Below are positions 1-9,264 of a stretch of DNA of 64,000 nucleotides, piece by piece. Made by a program: the position numbers and the translations under genes. Positions within the stretch are counted from its first letter, which is position 1; each line of letters begins with the position of its first letter. Under the pieces are notes generated by a model. That model saw only the letters and a program-made list of their open reading frames with translations, was not told the DNA's origin and ran no database searches. The DNA lies in NCBI RefSeq assembly GCF_003670295.1, contig NZ_QXJG01000005.1:1-64000 (forward strand), read 5' to 3'. Source of the stretch: Helicobacter burdigaliensis (GTDB taxonomy: Bacteria; Campylobacterota; Campylobacteria; Campylobacterales; Helicobacteraceae).

Positions 1-288
1 GTTTTAAGTATTTTTAACTTAAAAAAATAATGTGAATTCTACATATTAAAAATTTAAATTTGAATAAAATATAAAATGAGTAGTTAATGTATTTTATAGA
101 TTGCCATGCTAGACAAATCTGCCTTGCAATAAATTAAAGAAAAGTAAGTTTTGCAATAAAAAGAGTATTTTGAGCTTTTATGACAGCTTAGACTACTATA
201 CTAAAATAAATATTTAATAAAATATCAAACTACAACCATTCAAAACTAAAAACTTTTGGATTATAAAAATTAAGAAAGACTTATAAAG
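1..288. other. AT-rich leader without a recognisable gene
   Basis: I see no convincing reading frame, RNA gene or repeat family here. The stretch is very AT-rich with frequent stops in all frames. It may contain the 3' flank of a gene outside the window and the downstream flank of the minus-strand tRNA-Asn. Confidence 0.5.
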
Positions 289-363
289 TGGCTCCGGATG
301 TAGGATTCGAACCTACGACCAAGTGGTTAACAGCCACCTACTCTACCGCTGAGCTAATCCGGA
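289..363 (-). tRNA. tRNA-Asn (GTT)
   Basis: On the minus strand the sequence folds as a complete cloverleaf. The 7-bp acceptor stem is perfect (TCCGGAT with ATCCGGA), the T-loop GTTCGAATC is canonical, the anticodon loop carries GTT, and the 3' CCA is encoded. Length is 75 nt including CCA. No introns or mismatches are seen. Confidence 0.95.
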
Positions 364-471
364 ATATCCTGTGAATGAAAAACGAGATTATAATTAAAAA
401 TATTGAACTTGTCAAGCCTCCTTAAAAAATATTTTTAAAAATTAGCAGATTTTGTTTAAAAAATTGTATTT

Positions 472-480
472 TGCTATAAT
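472..480 (+). promoter_or_regulatory. Extended -10 promoter of the Na/Pi cotransporter gene
   Basis: The extended -10 TGCTATAAT ends 29 bp before the ATG at 510. AT-rich DNA lies upstream with no clear -35, which is normal for sigma-80 promoters of epsilonproteobacteria. The start site is inferred, not shown. Confidence 0.5.
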
Positions 481-509
481 GTGTTAATTTATTTTAAAGG
501 CTTTGGGTT

Positions 510-2303
510 ATGGTGCAAAATTTTCGTCGTTATATGCTTATGGTGTTAGGAGTTTTATTAATCTATTTTTTGGTTGTTTTTCCTGCACTTGGGAAAATTT
601 TAGCAGGAGTTGCAATTTTACTCATTGGTATGATGTATCTTGGGGGAGGATTCAAATCTTTTAGTGGGGGTTTACTAGAAAAAGTCTTGACAAAATCCAC
701 AAACACAAAGCTAAAAAGCATTACTTTTGGGGTGATAACCACTATCCTTATGCAATCTTCCACTTTAGTTTCTGTGATCTCTATCTCCTTTCTTTCAGCA
801 GGTTTAATCACTCTAGCACAAGGCATTGGGATAATCTTTGGAGCAAATTTAGGCAATAGTGCAGGTTCTTGGCTTATCGTTGGGCTTTCATCTATTAACA
901 TTTCTTCTTTAGCAATCCCCCTTATTGTTTGTGGAACTTTGCTAAATTTTCAAAAAGATAATCTCTTAAAAGGCTTGGGCTCTATCCTTATGGGAATTGG
1001 CTTTTTCTTTTTAGGGGTAGATTATATTAAAAATGGATTTGAAAGCTATAAAAGCGTTATGGATCTTTCTAGATTCAATGTAGAGGGCTTTAAAGGAGTG
1101 CTTATCTTTGTGGGGCTTGGTGCGCTAACCACTGGTATCGTGCAATCAAGCCACGCAACCCTTGCCATCATCATCGCAGCACTCCTTAGCGGACAAATCG
1201 GCTATGAAAATGCACTCGCTGCCACACTTGGGACAAGCGTAGGGGGCGTGGTAACCGCTGTCGTCGCTTCGCTAAATACTAATATTGAAGGTAAAAAGCT
1301 TGCTATTGCAAATTGTATTTTTAACTTTAGCATTGCATTCATTGTAGTTGCACTTTTCCCAACCTTTGTTAATTTAGTGGATTTTGGTGCAAAAATACTA
1401 GGCATAGCACAAGACAATCTAGCACTTAAAACTGCATTATTCCACACCACTTTTAACCTTGTTGCTGTTATCTTAATGTCCTCCTTTATCAAGCAAATTG
1501 TGCTATTTTTAAACAAAACCATTAAAGCCCCACGCGATAAAGATATGGATCATGCTTTGTATTTAGATAAAAACATTGTAAATTATCCTGATACTGCTAT
1601 TGAAGCCTTGCAAAAAGAAAGTATTCACCTCTATAATAATGCCTTTGCGATGATCGCACATACCATAGGCTTTAATAGAAGCGATATTAAAGGCAAAGAA
1701 AGTTTTGAATCTATCATACAAACCAAAAAATGGTTTAGCGGGGATGTAGATTTAGACTATCTTTATAGAAGAAAAATTAAAGTTTTATTTGACGCGATTA
1801 TGGAATTTTCCACAAAGGCACAAAGCTATGTAGAAGATGAAGAGAAAAACCATAGAATCTTTTCTTTTAAAATTGCTTCAAGAAATATAGCAGAAGCCAC
1901 AAAAAACCTAAAACTAATCCAAACAAATATGAAAACCTATTGTGCTTCTGCTAATAAAGATTTAAAAGATCAATACAATAAAATGCGAAAGGATTTAGGA
2001 GAGCTTTTACGCAGTGTGGAAGAACTAAAACTTATGGATGAAAAAAGTGCATTTTTAATCATCTCTCAACTAAAAAGTGCCAAAGAACTCCTAAAAGAAA
2101 AAGATTATGAAGTCCTAGCGCAAGTAGAAGAACTCATCACTAATAAGAAAATTAGCGTAACTAATGGAACTTCTATTTTAAATGATAACTCTTTTATCGC
2201 ACAAATCGCTTTGCAACTTATTGAAGCAGTGGAAATTACCTTTTTAAAGGAAGGCTGGGAAGATGGACTAGAAAAACCTTTAAAAAAGAGGGTTGAAAAC
2301 TAA
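510..2303 (+). CDS. Na+/phosphate cotransporter family protein with PhoU-like C-terminus
   Basis: This is an inner-membrane protein of the NptA/YjbB-type Na/Pi cotransporter family, expected to move inorganic phosphate with sodium. Residues about 1-335 are hydrophobic, with two repeated Na/Pi halves: QSSTLVSV near residue 80 and the matching GIVQSSHATL near 210 are the paired QSS motifs of the family. Residues about 360-590 are soluble, helical and charged, as in the PhoU-like domain of these proteins. The length of 597 aa is typical. An AAAGG sequence 9 nt upstream supports the ATG at 510. It is transcribed alone and is convergent with the small gene at 2308. The direction of phosphate movement and the true substrate are inferred from the family. 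Confidence 0.85.
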   Translation: MVQNFRRYMLMVLGVLLIYFLVVFPALGKILAGVAILLIGMMYLGGGFKSFSGGLLEKVLTKSTNTKLKSITFGVITTILMQSSTLVSVISISFLSAGLITLAQGIGIIFGANLGNSAGSWLIVGLSSINISSLAIPLIVCGTLLNFQKDNLLKGLGSILMGIGFFFLGVDYIKNGFESYKSVMDLSRFNVEGFKGVLIFVGLGALTTGIVQSSHATLAIIIAALLSGQIGYENALAATLGTSVGGVVTAVVASLNTNIEGKKLAIANCIFNFSIAFIVVALFPTFVNLVDFGAKILGIAQDNLALKTALFHTTFNLVAVILMSSFIKQIVLFLNKTIKAPRDKDMDHALYLDKNIVNYPDTAIEALQKESIHLYNNAFAMIAHTIGFNRSDIKGKESFESIIQTKKWFSGDVDLDYLYRRKIKVLFDAIMEFSTKAQSYVEDEEKNHRIFSFKIASRNIAEATKNLKLIQTNMKTYCASANKDLKDQYNKMRKDLGELLRSVEELKLMDEKSAFLIISQLKSAKELLKEKDYEVLAQVEELITNKKISVTNGTSILNDNSFIAQIALQLIEAVEITFLKEGWEDGLEKPLKKRVEN

Positions 2304-2307
2304 AGTT

Positions 2308-2616
2308 TTACTCGCCTCCTCCTAAAATACTCCCTTGAATACTTTTTTGTATTTCTTGTGCTTTTTTAATAAGCTCCTCTTGCTCTTTTTTAGAATCATT
2401 TGCTGGAATTTCTACTTTAGGGGGAGTTTTATCCACTACACCCATTTTCACAAAACTATCTTCATAGTTTTTACCGCCCTTTTTTACGCGGATATATACA
2501 CTTCCACTTGCTTGATCATACAAATAAGTATCATCAAGATCATTAAACATCACCCAAGGTTGTGAAAACGAAAAAGAAGTCAAAAAAGCACAACAACACA
2601 ATAATTTTAATCGCAT
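2308..2616 (-). CDS. Small exported protein of unknown function
   Basis: This 102-aa protein opens with a hydrophobic signal peptide (about residues 1-18, ending near SFS-QPW) and is therefore likely periplasmic. The mature part has a short beta-rich segment with a DDTYLYDQ / VYIRVKKGGK pattern, then a Lys/Glu-rich probable helix (about 75-95) and a Gly-rich tail. There are no cysteines after the signal peptide. I do not recognise a named family. The gene ends 4 bp from the stop of the convergent Na/Pi gene and is divergent from metN, from which a 99-bp AT-rich spacer separates it. Confidence 0.7.
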   Translation of the reverse strand: MRLKLLCCCAFLTSFSFSQPWVMFNDLDDTYLYDQASGSVYIRVKKGGKNYEDSFVKMGVVDKTPPKVEIPANDSKKEQEELIKKAQEIQKSIQGSILGGGE

Positions 2617-2715
2617 ATCAAACCTTTAAAATTACAAATTTTAAGCAATTCTATAAAAATTTGGCTAAAATTGCAAAACTATTAGTGTTTTGCTAAATTT
2701 TAAATTAGGATAAAA

Positions 2716-3678
2716 ATGAATTTCATAGAAATTAAAAATTTAAGTAAATTTTATGGCGATTTGCAAGTTTTAAAAAATATCAATCTCTCTATTAACAAAG
2801 GAGGGATTTTTGGGCTTGTGGGGCATAGTGGTGCTGGTAAAAGCACACTTTTACGCACTATTAATGGACTAGAAACCTTTAAAGAGGGACAATTGCTCAT
2901 AGAGGGAGTGGAGGTTTCAAAGCTAAAAGGAAAGGAACTAAGGATTTTTAGAAAAAATATCGGTATGATTTTCCAACACTTCTCACTTCTAAGCCGTAAA
3001 AATGTCTATGAAAATGTGATTTTACCACTAGAGTGCTGGGGAGAAAAGATAGATAAAAGCAAAATTGATAACCTTTTAGAGCTTGTAGGCTTAAAAGATA
3101 AAAAACATTTCTATCCCGCACAGCTTAGTGGAGGACAAAAGCAAAGAGTAGCTATTGCTAGATCTTTAGTGCTAAATCCTAAAATTCTACTAAGCGATGA
3201 GGCTACAAGTGCGTTAGATCCCTCCATCACAGGAGCGATTTTAGAGCTTTTATCTACGATTAACAAAGAACTTGGAGTAAGCATTATTCTAGTAACACAT
3301 GAAATGGAAGTGGTTAAAAAAATCTGCAAAGAAGCTGCATTTTTAGAAAATGGAGAAATTTTAAGAAGCGGTGCGATAGAAGAACTCTTTTTAAGCCCAG
3401 ATAAAAAAATGCGAGAATTTTTAGGAGAAAATGAAATTTTACCCAAAAGTGGGGTAAATATCAGAATCTATTTTCCAAAAGAAGTGGCACAAAACGCCAT
3501 CATCACACAAATGGCAAGAAAACTAGAAATAGATTGCAATATCGTATGGGGCACGTTAGAAGCATTTAATGATACGGCTCTAGGCTTTTTAGTGATTAAT
3601 ATAGACAAGCACTATCAAGAAAAAGTTTGCAAGTTTTTAAGCCAAAGTGGCACTCGCTGGGAAATTGTAAAGGATTAA
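2716..3678 (+). CDS. metN: Methionine ABC transporter ATP-binding protein MetN
   Basis: MetN is the cytoplasmic ATPase that powers D/L-methionine import by MetNIQ. The protein shows Walker A (GHSGAGKST, about residue 37), the Q-loop (FQHFSLL), the ABC signature [15 protein letters not shown], Walker B ([13 protein letters not shown]) and the switch histidine (VTHEM). The last ~80 residues, after about 240, match the NIL regulatory domain that binds methionine in MetN. The length of 320 aa suits MetN with a NIL domain. It leads the metN-metI-metQ cluster, with 2 bp between its stop and metI. It could be a related amino-acid ATPase, but the NIL domain and the adjacent NlpA-type lipoprotein make MetN the best call. 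Confidence 0.93.
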   Translation: MNFIEIKNLSKFYGDLQVLKNINLSINKGGIFGLVGHSGAGKSTLLRTINGLETFKEGQLLIEGVEVSKLKGKELRIFRKNIGMIFQHFSLLSRKNVYENVILPLECWGEKIDKSKIDNLLELVGLKDKKHFYPAQLSGGQKQRVAIARSLVLNPKILLSDEATSALDPSITGAILELLSTINKELGVSIILVTHEMEVVKKICKEAAFLENGEILRSGAIEELFLSPDKKMREFLGENEILPKSGVNIRIYFPKEVAQNAIITQMARKLEIDCNIVWGTLEAFNDTALGFLVINIDKHYQEKVCKFLSQSGTRWEIVKD

Positions 3679-3680
3679 AA

Positions 3681-4331
3681 ATGGATTTAAAAATTATAAA
3701 TTTATTACTAGAAGCCACACTAGAAACACTCTATATGAGTGTGGTTGCTACTTTAATCGCCACACTTTTAGCGATCATTCCTGCTATCTTACTCGTGCTT
3801 TGTGAGCCTAGAGGATTAGCTCCTAATAAAATTATTTTTAGGGTGCTTGATACAATTTTAAATACTTTGCGTTCTTTTCCATTTATTATTTTAATGGTAG
3901 TCTTGCTTCCCTTTACTAAATGGCTTTTGGGCATTAGCTATGGGGCAAGTGCGGCTATCGTGCCACTTAGCATTGGTGCTATGCCCTTTATTGCAAGAAT
4001 CATAGAAAATGCACTTAAAGAAGTAGATAAGGGTGTGATAGAAGCTGCACTTAGCTTTGGTGCAAGTAATTCTCAAATTATTTTTAGAATTATGCTCATT
4101 GAAGCATTGCCTAGCATTATCTCTGGAATTACCTTAGCTTTTATTTTAGTAATTGGATTTAGTGCAATGGCAGGGAGCTTAGGTGGGGGTGGATTAGGAG
4201 ATGTGGCTATTAAATATGGCTATTATCGTTTTCAAAGCGATATTATGTTGTATAATGTCATTATCCTAATATGTTTGGTGCAAATTATTCAATCTTTAGG
4301 AGATTTTCTATATAGAAAACTTAAAAAATAA
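3681..4331 (+). CDS. metI: Methionine ABC transporter permease MetI
   Basis: MetI is the membrane channel of the methionine importer. I use the ATG at 3681 (216 aa), because longer in-frame starts from 3627 lie inside metN and would add a non-hydrophobic leader. The protein has about five membrane segments. The coupling loop that docks on MetN is visible in the region EAALSFGASNSQIIFRIML, and the GLGDVAIKYGYYRF ending is typical of MetI. The gene is translationally close to metN (2 bp) and is followed after 9 bp by metQ. Confidence 0.92.
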   Translation: MDLKIINLLLEATLETLYMSVVATLIATLLAIIPAILLVLCEPRGLAPNKIIFRVLDTILNTLRSFPFIILMVVLLPFTKWLLGISYGASAAIVPLSIGAMPFIARIIENALKEVDKGVIEAALSFGASNSQIIFRIMLIEALPSIISGITLAFILVIGFSAMAGSLGGGGLGDVAIKYGYYRFQSDIMLYNVIILICLVQIIQSLGDFLYRKLKK

Positions 4332-4340
4332 GGAGAAAGT

Positions 4341-5159
4341 ATGTTTAAAAAAAGTTTATTGGCTTTAGGTGTATGTGCTACACTTTTTGTAAGCGGTTGT
4401 TCTAAAAGCGATTCACAAAATGCAAATGCAAACACTAAAGAAAATATCAAATTAGTAGTCGGAGCTACTCCAGAACCCCATGCTAAAATGCTACAACAAG
4501 TTGTACCGCTCTTGCAAAAAGAGGGGATCACTTTAGAAATTAAAGAGTTTAATGACTATGTAACTCCTAATCTTTCTTTGAATGATGGCTCTTTGGATGC
4601 AAATTTTTTCCAACACAAGCCTTATTTAGATTCTTTTAACAAAGAGAAAAATACTAAGCTTGTAAGCATTGGCAATGTGCATTTAGAGCCTATGGGTGTT
4701 TATTCTAAAAAAATCAAAAGCTTAGAAGAATTACAAAATGGCGATGAAGTAACCCTACCTAATGATCCTTCAAATGGAGCTAGAGCACTAAGAGTGCTAG
4801 AAGCTAATGGAATTATCAAGTTAAAAGAGGGAGTAGAGCTAGCTTCTATTCAAGATATTGTAGAAAATCCTAAAAATTTAAAGTTTAAAGAAATGGATGC
4901 CCCACTTTTGCCTAGAACACTAGAAGATGCAACCCTTAGTGTCATTAATACAAATTTTGCACTTTTAGCAGGGCTTAATCCGCTCAATGACGCACTTGTG
5001 CTAGAAGATAAGGAATCTCCTTATGCAAATATTCTAGTCGTTAAAGAAGAAAGGGCAAAGGATGAAAATCTAAAAAAACTTCTTAATGCTCTACAATCAC
5101 AAACAATGAAAGACTTTATTTTAAATGAATATAAGGGTGAGATTTTACCCGCTTTTTAG
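4341..5159 (+). CDS. metQ: Methionine-binding lipoprotein MetQ
   Basis: MetQ is the substrate-binding lipoprotein of MetNIQ. The N-terminus is a lipoprotein signal with the lipobox VSGC (Cys20). The mature protein follows the NlpA fold: the start VVGATPEPHAKML, the central LDANFFQHKPYL segment and NDPSNGARALRVLE are characteristic of methionine-binding members. A strong Shine-Dalgarno (AGGAGAAAG) precedes the ATG. The length of 272 aa is standard. The gene ends the operon, and an 8-bp perfect hairpin lies 15 bp downstream. Confidence 0.94.
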   Translation: MFKKSLLALGVCATLFVSGCSKSDSQNANANTKENIKLVVGATPEPHAKMLQQVVPLLQKEGITLEIKEFNDYVTPNLSLNDGSLDANFFQHKPYLDSFNKEKNTKLVSIGNVHLEPMGVYSKKIKSLEELQNGDEVTLPNDPSNGARALRVLEANGIIKLKEGVELASIQDIVENPKNLKFKEMDAPLLPRTLEDATLSVINTNFALLAGLNPLNDALVLEDKESPYANILVVKEERAKDENLKKLLNALQSQTMKDFILNEYKGEILPAF

Positions 5160-5174
5160 CCTATCTTCAAAAAT

Positions 5175-5197
5175 GCAAATGCACTTTAAGCATTTGC
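5175..5197 (+). terminator. Hairpin after metQ
   Basis: A perfect 8-bp stem GCAAATGC/GCATTTGC encloses a 7-nt loop. It lies 15 bp after the metQ stop, in the convergent gap with the antiporter gene. Only a weak T-rich run follows, so this may be a weak or bidirectional terminator. Confidence 0.4.
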
Positions 5198-5251
5198 TAG
5201 GGCTTTAAAATCTTTAATTTACCACTAAAATATTTGCAATTCCTAGTTTTA

Positions 5252-6454
5252 TTATTTAGAGATTTTTAATATTTTAGCTACAAATTTAAGGCTCATTCCT
5301 TGCAACAATACAGAAATAATCACTGCAAAAAATACAATATTAAAAAACATTGAAGAAACTTCCAAATGATAAGCATAAGGATAAGTAGCCAAAATAATAG
5401 GCACAGCACCCCTTAAACCCACCCAAGAAATAAAAACTTTCTCTTTAATATCATAAGGACTTTTATAAAGAGATACAAATACACTAAGTGGGCGTGCTAT
5501 CAAAATCAAAACCGCAGATAAAACCACCGCTTGAAATGTAACAGAACTAAGCTCTGAAGGAAATACAAGCAATCCCAAAACCAAAAAGACAACAATTTGC
5601 ATAATCCAAGCACTGCTATCATGAAAAGCAATAATATTTTCTTTATGGGGAAAAGCATATTTGTTTGTTAAAATCCCTGCAATATAAATGCTTAAATACC
5701 CATTCCCATAAAGCAAAGAAGAAACCCCAAAAACTATCAAAAGCCAAGCAAGACTTAAAAGCGGATAAAGTCCTGCTTGAGTAATTTTAACCTTGCTACA
5801 AATCTTAGGAAAAAGATACCCACAAACTACACCCAAAATTCCCCCTACGATAAATTGCGCAAAAAACTGAATAATCCATTCTAATATAGAAGCTTCATTA
5901 GGGATTACTATCATCTGCAAAATAGTAATGGTTAGGAAAATCGCCATAGGATCATTGCTTCCTGATTCAAGTTCCAAAAGATAGTCAATATTGTTTTTTA
6001 GCTTAATCTTAGAAGAACGCAACACCATAAAAACAGCCGCAGCATCGGTAGAGCTTACAATCGCTCCTAAAAGCAAAGATTCTAAAAAGCTAAAATCTAG
6101 CATATAATAAATACATAATGCCATAATAAATGTTGTTAAAAGAACACCTAAAGTTGCTAGCAAAATACCACTTCTAAGCACGGGTTTAATCTCTTTCCAA
6201 TGCGTATTTAACCCACCGCTATACAAAATAAACACCAAAGCAATCGTGCCTACAATCTGTGCTAAAAGCGCATTTGAAAATTCAATCCCCCCAATGCCCT
6301 CACTCCCTAAAAGCATACCAATCCCCAAAAACACAAGCAATAAAGGAACACCAATTTTTTCTGAAATCCTAGAAGCATAAGCACTTAAAAACAACACTCC
6401 GCCTAACAAAGCCAAATAAAGATTAAGATTAGAAGCTAAATCGCCCAAATTCAC
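5252..6454 (-). CDS. Monovalent cation:proton antiporter, NhaP/CvrA-like, membrane domain only
   Basis: This 400-aa protein is almost entirely hydrophobic, with about 12 membrane segments. It matches the CPA1 family of Na+ or K+/H+ antiporters. Family landmarks are SSTDAAAVFMVLRSS (about 135-150) and LELESGSNDPMAIFLT (about 160-175), which contains the ND pair of CPA1 exchangers, plus SWVGLRGAVPIILATYPYA near the C-terminus. Longer members such as E. coli NhaP2/CvrA carry a cytoplasmic C-terminal TrkA_C/CorC-like regulatory part. Here the protein stops just after the last helix, so that part is absent. It is the last gene of the gyrA-to-antiporter block, starting 3 bp after the phosphatase gene. 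Which ion is exchanged cannot be read from the sequence. Confidence 0.82.
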   Translation of the reverse strand: MNLGDLASNLNLYLALLGGVLFLSAYASRISEKIGVPLLLVFLGIGMLLGSEGIGGIEFSNALLAQIVGTIALVFILYSGGLNTHWKEIKPVLRSGILLATLGVLLTTFIMALCIYYMLDFSFLESLLLGAIVSSTDAAAVFMVLRSSKIKLKNNIDYLLELESGSNDPMAIFLTITILQMIVIPNEASILEWIIQFFAQFIVGGILGVVCGYLFPKICSKVKITQAGLYPLLSLAWLLIVFGVSSLLYGNGYLSIYIAGILTNKYAFPHKENIIAFHDSSAWIMQIVVFLVLGLLVFPSELSSVTFQAVVLSAVLILIARPLSVFVSLYKSPYDIKEKVFISWVGLRGAVPIILATYPYAYHLEVSSMFFNIVFFAVIISVLLQGMSLKFVAKILKISK

Positions 6455-6457
6455 CCT

Positions 6458-6919
6458 TTAAGAAATTAAAACTTTTTGCTTAAATAGTTCTTGAATACTA
6501 GTTTCAAGCATAGTATAAATTTTAGCAAAACCTTCTAAATTTGGATAATGGTAAGGATCTGGAATCTCTTGCCCTTTTAAGCCAAAATCCCCCATTAAAA
6601 CTACCTTTTCTTTGCTAAAGCCCAAACGCAAAATATCACTTAGATTTTGCCTATCCATAGCCACCACTAAATCAAATTTTAAATCCGTGTAGCTATTTAA
6701 TTTACGCCCTCTTAAATGTGAAATATCAATACCCCTTTGCTTTGCAATTAAAATAGAATTTGCACAAGGTGGCTCATCAATATGCCATCCGCTAGTTCCT
6801 GCTGAATCTATTTTTAAATTTAACCCTTTTTTAGAGGCTAAATCTTTTGCAATCCCCTCTGCTAGAGGAGAACGACAAATATTTCCTAAACATACAAATA
6901 AAATTGAAGCAACACCCAA
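6458..6919 (-). CDS. Low-molecular-weight protein-tyrosine-phosphatase
   Basis: The N-terminal P-loop VCLGNICRSPLAEG, with catalytic Cys10 and Arg16, is the signature of low-molecular-weight tyrosine phosphatases. The general-acid aspartate lies in the PDPYHYP segment near residue 120. The length of 153 aa fits the family. The enzyme is cytosolic. Its substrate is not evident, as there is no adjacent tyrosine kinase or capsule locus. It sits between asd (2-bp gap) and the antiporter (3-bp gap), so it is probably co-transcribed. An arsenate reductase of the same fold is less likely because the characteristic extra redox cysteines are not apparent. Confidence 0.88.
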   Translation of the reverse strand: MGVASILFVCLGNICRSPLAEGIAKDLASKKGLNLKIDSAGTSGWHIDEPPCANSILIAKQRGIDISHLRGRKLNSYTDLKFDLVVAMDRQNLSDILRLGFSKEKVVLMGDFGLKGQEIPDPYHYPNLEGFAKIYTMLETSIQELFKQKVLIS

Positions 6920-6921
6920 AA

Positions 6922-7950
6922 CTAATTTCCTTGCATTCTAATCCATTTTTGTGCGATTCTCACTGCATTTGTAGCAGCTCCCACACGCACTTGATCAGCT
7001 ACGCACCATAAATGCACGATATTTTTATCATAATTATCCACTCTAATGCGCCCTACATAAGTTTCATCCGTATCTGTTGCAATCAGCGGCATAGGATAGG
7101 AATTTTCTTTTGGATTATCCATAAGCACGACAGATTCTGCACTCTTTAGCACTTCTTTTACTTCCTTAGCACTCACTTCTTTGTTAAATGCGATAGTAAT
7201 CGCCTCACTATGACTACGTAAAACTGGCACTCTTACGCAAGTTGCACTCACAGCAAAGCTACTATGCATAATCTTATTAGTTTCATTTACCATTTTCATT
7301 TCTTCTTTTGTGTAATCATTATCTAAAAATACATCAATATGTGGGATTACATTTAAGGCTATTCTGTGTGGAAATGCCTTAGGCTCAACACTATCAAGAC
7401 TAAAATCAAAAAATTTCTGCATTTGTAAAATTAACTCTTCCATACCCTTTTTACCTGCACCCGATACTGCTTGATAAGTGCTAACATCTACTCTTTTAAT
7501 TCCAAAAACATTATGTAAAGGTGCTAAAACTTGCACCATTTGGATAGTAGAGCAATTAGGGTTTGCAATAATGCCCTTTTTTTCCCATAATGCAATATCT
7601 TCTTCATTCACTTCTGGCACGACTAATGGCACATCTTTATCCATTCTAAAATGACTTGTATTATCAATCACTAGCGCACCTGCTTTTGCCGCACTAGGAG
7701 CAAACTCTGCACTAATGCTACCCCCCGCTGAAAAAAATGCAATTTCAATATTTTCTTTTTCAAACACATCATGGGTTAGTTCCACCACTTTATGATTTTC
7801 GCCACAAAACTCAATCTCTTTTCCCACACTTCTAGCGCTTGCAAGTGGTAAAATCTTAGCCACTGGAAAATTTCTTTCTTCTAAGATTCTAAAAATCTCC
7901 TCTCCTACTGCCCCTGTTGCTCCCACAACTGCTACATTATACTTTCTCAT
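6922..7950 (-). CDS. asd: Aspartate-semialdehyde dehydrogenase
   Basis: Asd makes L-aspartate-4-semialdehyde from aspartyl phosphate with NADPH, feeding lysine/diaminopimelate, threonine and methionine synthesis. Visible features are the N-terminal NADP fold VAVVGATGAVGEEIFRIL, the SAGGSIS segment, the catalytic cysteine in ANPNCSTIQMV (about residue 130), YQAVSGAGKKGMEEL, and the C-terminal catalytic histidine segment VPVLRSHSEAITI. The length of 342 aa is normal. The gene follows flgR by 9 bp, the same flgR-asd linkage known in Campylobacter jejuni. Confidence 0.95.
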   Translation of the reverse strand: MRKYNVAVVGATGAVGEEIFRILEERNFPVAKILPLASARSVGKEIEFCGENHKVVELTHDVFEKENIEIAFFSAGGSISAEFAPSAAKAGALVIDNTSHFRMDKDVPLVVPEVNEEDIALWEKKGIIANPNCSTIQMVQVLAPLHNVFGIKRVDVSTYQAVSGAGKKGMEELILQMQKFFDFSLDSVEPKAFPHRIALNVIPHIDVFLDNDYTKEEMKMVNETNKIMHSSFAVSATCVRVPVLRSHSEAITIAFNKEVSAKEVKEVLKSAESVVLMDNPKENSYPMPLIATDTDETYVGRIRVDNYDKNIVHLWCVADQVRVGAATNAVRIAQKWIRMQGN

Positions 7951-7959
7951 TTTTACTCC

Positions 7960-9264
7960 TTATAATTTGATTTGGTAGTGTTCCATTTTCTTGCTTAGAA
8001 TCTCTTTTTTCATCCCTAAAATTTCACAAGCTTTGTCAATGTCTGAATCGCTTGCTTTTAATGCTTCAATAATAAGCTCTTCTTCTAATGAAGCAATTTT
8101 CTTCTCCCCTGCACTCTCTCGTGAGGTTAAAAACAAATCTTCAGGCAAGATTTCATCTCCCTCACATAAAATCGCTGCTCTCTCAACAACTGATAAAAGC
8201 TCTCTAATATTCCCCGGCCACCTATAAGATAAAAGTTGCTCTTTTGCACCCTTTCCCCAAGTTTTCTTTCCGACACCATATTGCATATCCACTTGCTCTA
8301 GCTTCCACTCACTAAGCGGGATAATCTCCTCTTTTCTCTCACGCAAAGGTGGAATATGAACAGGAATAGTTTGCAACCTAAAATACAAATCTTCTCTAAA
8401 TTCTCCCCTTTTAATCTTTTTTTCAATATCTGCATTTGTAGCAGCAATAAGGCGTATGTCTATTTTAATAGGTTTATTAGAACCAAGTCTTACCACTTCT
8501 TTTTCTTGCAAAACACGCAAAAGCTTTGCTTGGAGCCCCATAGGCATTTCACCTATCTCATCTAAAAATACACTTCCTCCATTTGCACTTTCAAACTTCC
8601 CAGCCCTTCCTTCAGTAGCGTCCGTAAAAGCACCCTTTTCATAGCCAAAGAGTTCTGATTCTAGCAAATTTTCTGGAATTGCTGCCATATTAATCGCAAC
8701 AAAAGGCTTATCTAGCCTTGTAGAATTTTGATGGATATAGTTTGCAAAAAGCTCCTTACCCACTCCACTCTCTCCCAAAAACAATACAGAAGCGTCCGTT
8801 TTAGCAGCCTTAGAAGCTAATTTTAATGCACTCTCTAATGCAGGAGAGGTAGCGATAAAAGAGTTTTTTTCTTTAGTTTTTTTGGTAGCTTTCTTCTCAA
8901 CCTTACTAATCACTTCTTTTGCTTTTTTGGCTCTATGGATTGCTTCTACTAAGGTTTCAATCTCAAAAGGCTTAGTTAAAAAGTCCTTTACCCCTAATCT
9001 TATAGAATCGATAGCCTTATTTAAAGTCGCATTTCCTGTAATAATCAAAGCCTCATACTTGCCATTTAACTCACGCAAAAATTCCAATCCGTCCATTTGT
9101 GGCATATTAATATCTGTAATGATTAAATCCACAGAATCATCAAGCTTTTTAAGTGCATCTTTAGCACTTTTAAAGCTAATTACCTCAAATTCTTCATATT
9201 CACCCAGTGCTATTTCAAGCGATTTTCTCATATTGATATCATCTTCAACAATGGCAAGCTTCAT
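7960..9264 (-). CDS. flgR: Sigma-54-dependent flagellar response regulator FlgR
   Basis: FlgR is the enhancer-binding-type activator that works with the kinase FlgS and sigma-54 to switch on rod, hook and minor flagellin genes. Order of domains: receiver (about 1-115; acidic pocket D8/D9, phospho-acceptor D51, K98), linker, AAA+ domain (Walker A GESGVGKE at 164-171; the sigma-54 contact loop reads GAFTDA at 211-216 rather than GAFTGA; Walker B SVFLDEIGEM), then a short Fis-like C-terminus (about 390-434). H. pylori FlgR lacks the last part, while C. jejuni FlgR has it. It starts inside the last codons of the upstream small gene (4-bp overlap), so the two are coupled. Confidence 0.9.
   Translation of the reverse strand: MKLAIVEDDINMRKSLEIALGEYEEFEVISFKSAKDALKKLDDSVDLIITDINMPQMDGLEFLRELNGKYEALIITGNATLNKAIDSIRLGVKDFLTKPFEIETLVEAIHRAKKAKEVISKVEKKATKKTKEKNSFIATSPALESALKLASKAAKTDASVLFLGESGVGKELFANYIHQNSTRLDKPFVAINMAAIPENLLESELFGYEKGAFTDATEGRAGKFESANGGSVFLDEIGEMPMGLQAKLLRVLQEKEVVRLGSNKPIKIDIRLIAATNADIEKKIKRGEFREDLYFRLQTIPVHIPPLRERKEEIIPLSEWKLEQVDMQYGVGKKTWGKGAKEQLLSYRWPGNIRELLSVVERAAILCEGDEILPEDLFLTSRESAGEKKIASLEEELIIEALKASDSDIDKACEILGMKKEILSKKMEHYQIKL

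Noticed and set aside
2617-2715. SAM or other methionine riboswitch upstream of metN
   Set aside because: The 99-bp AT-rich gap has no recognisable riboswitch core and no terminator or anti-terminator stems.
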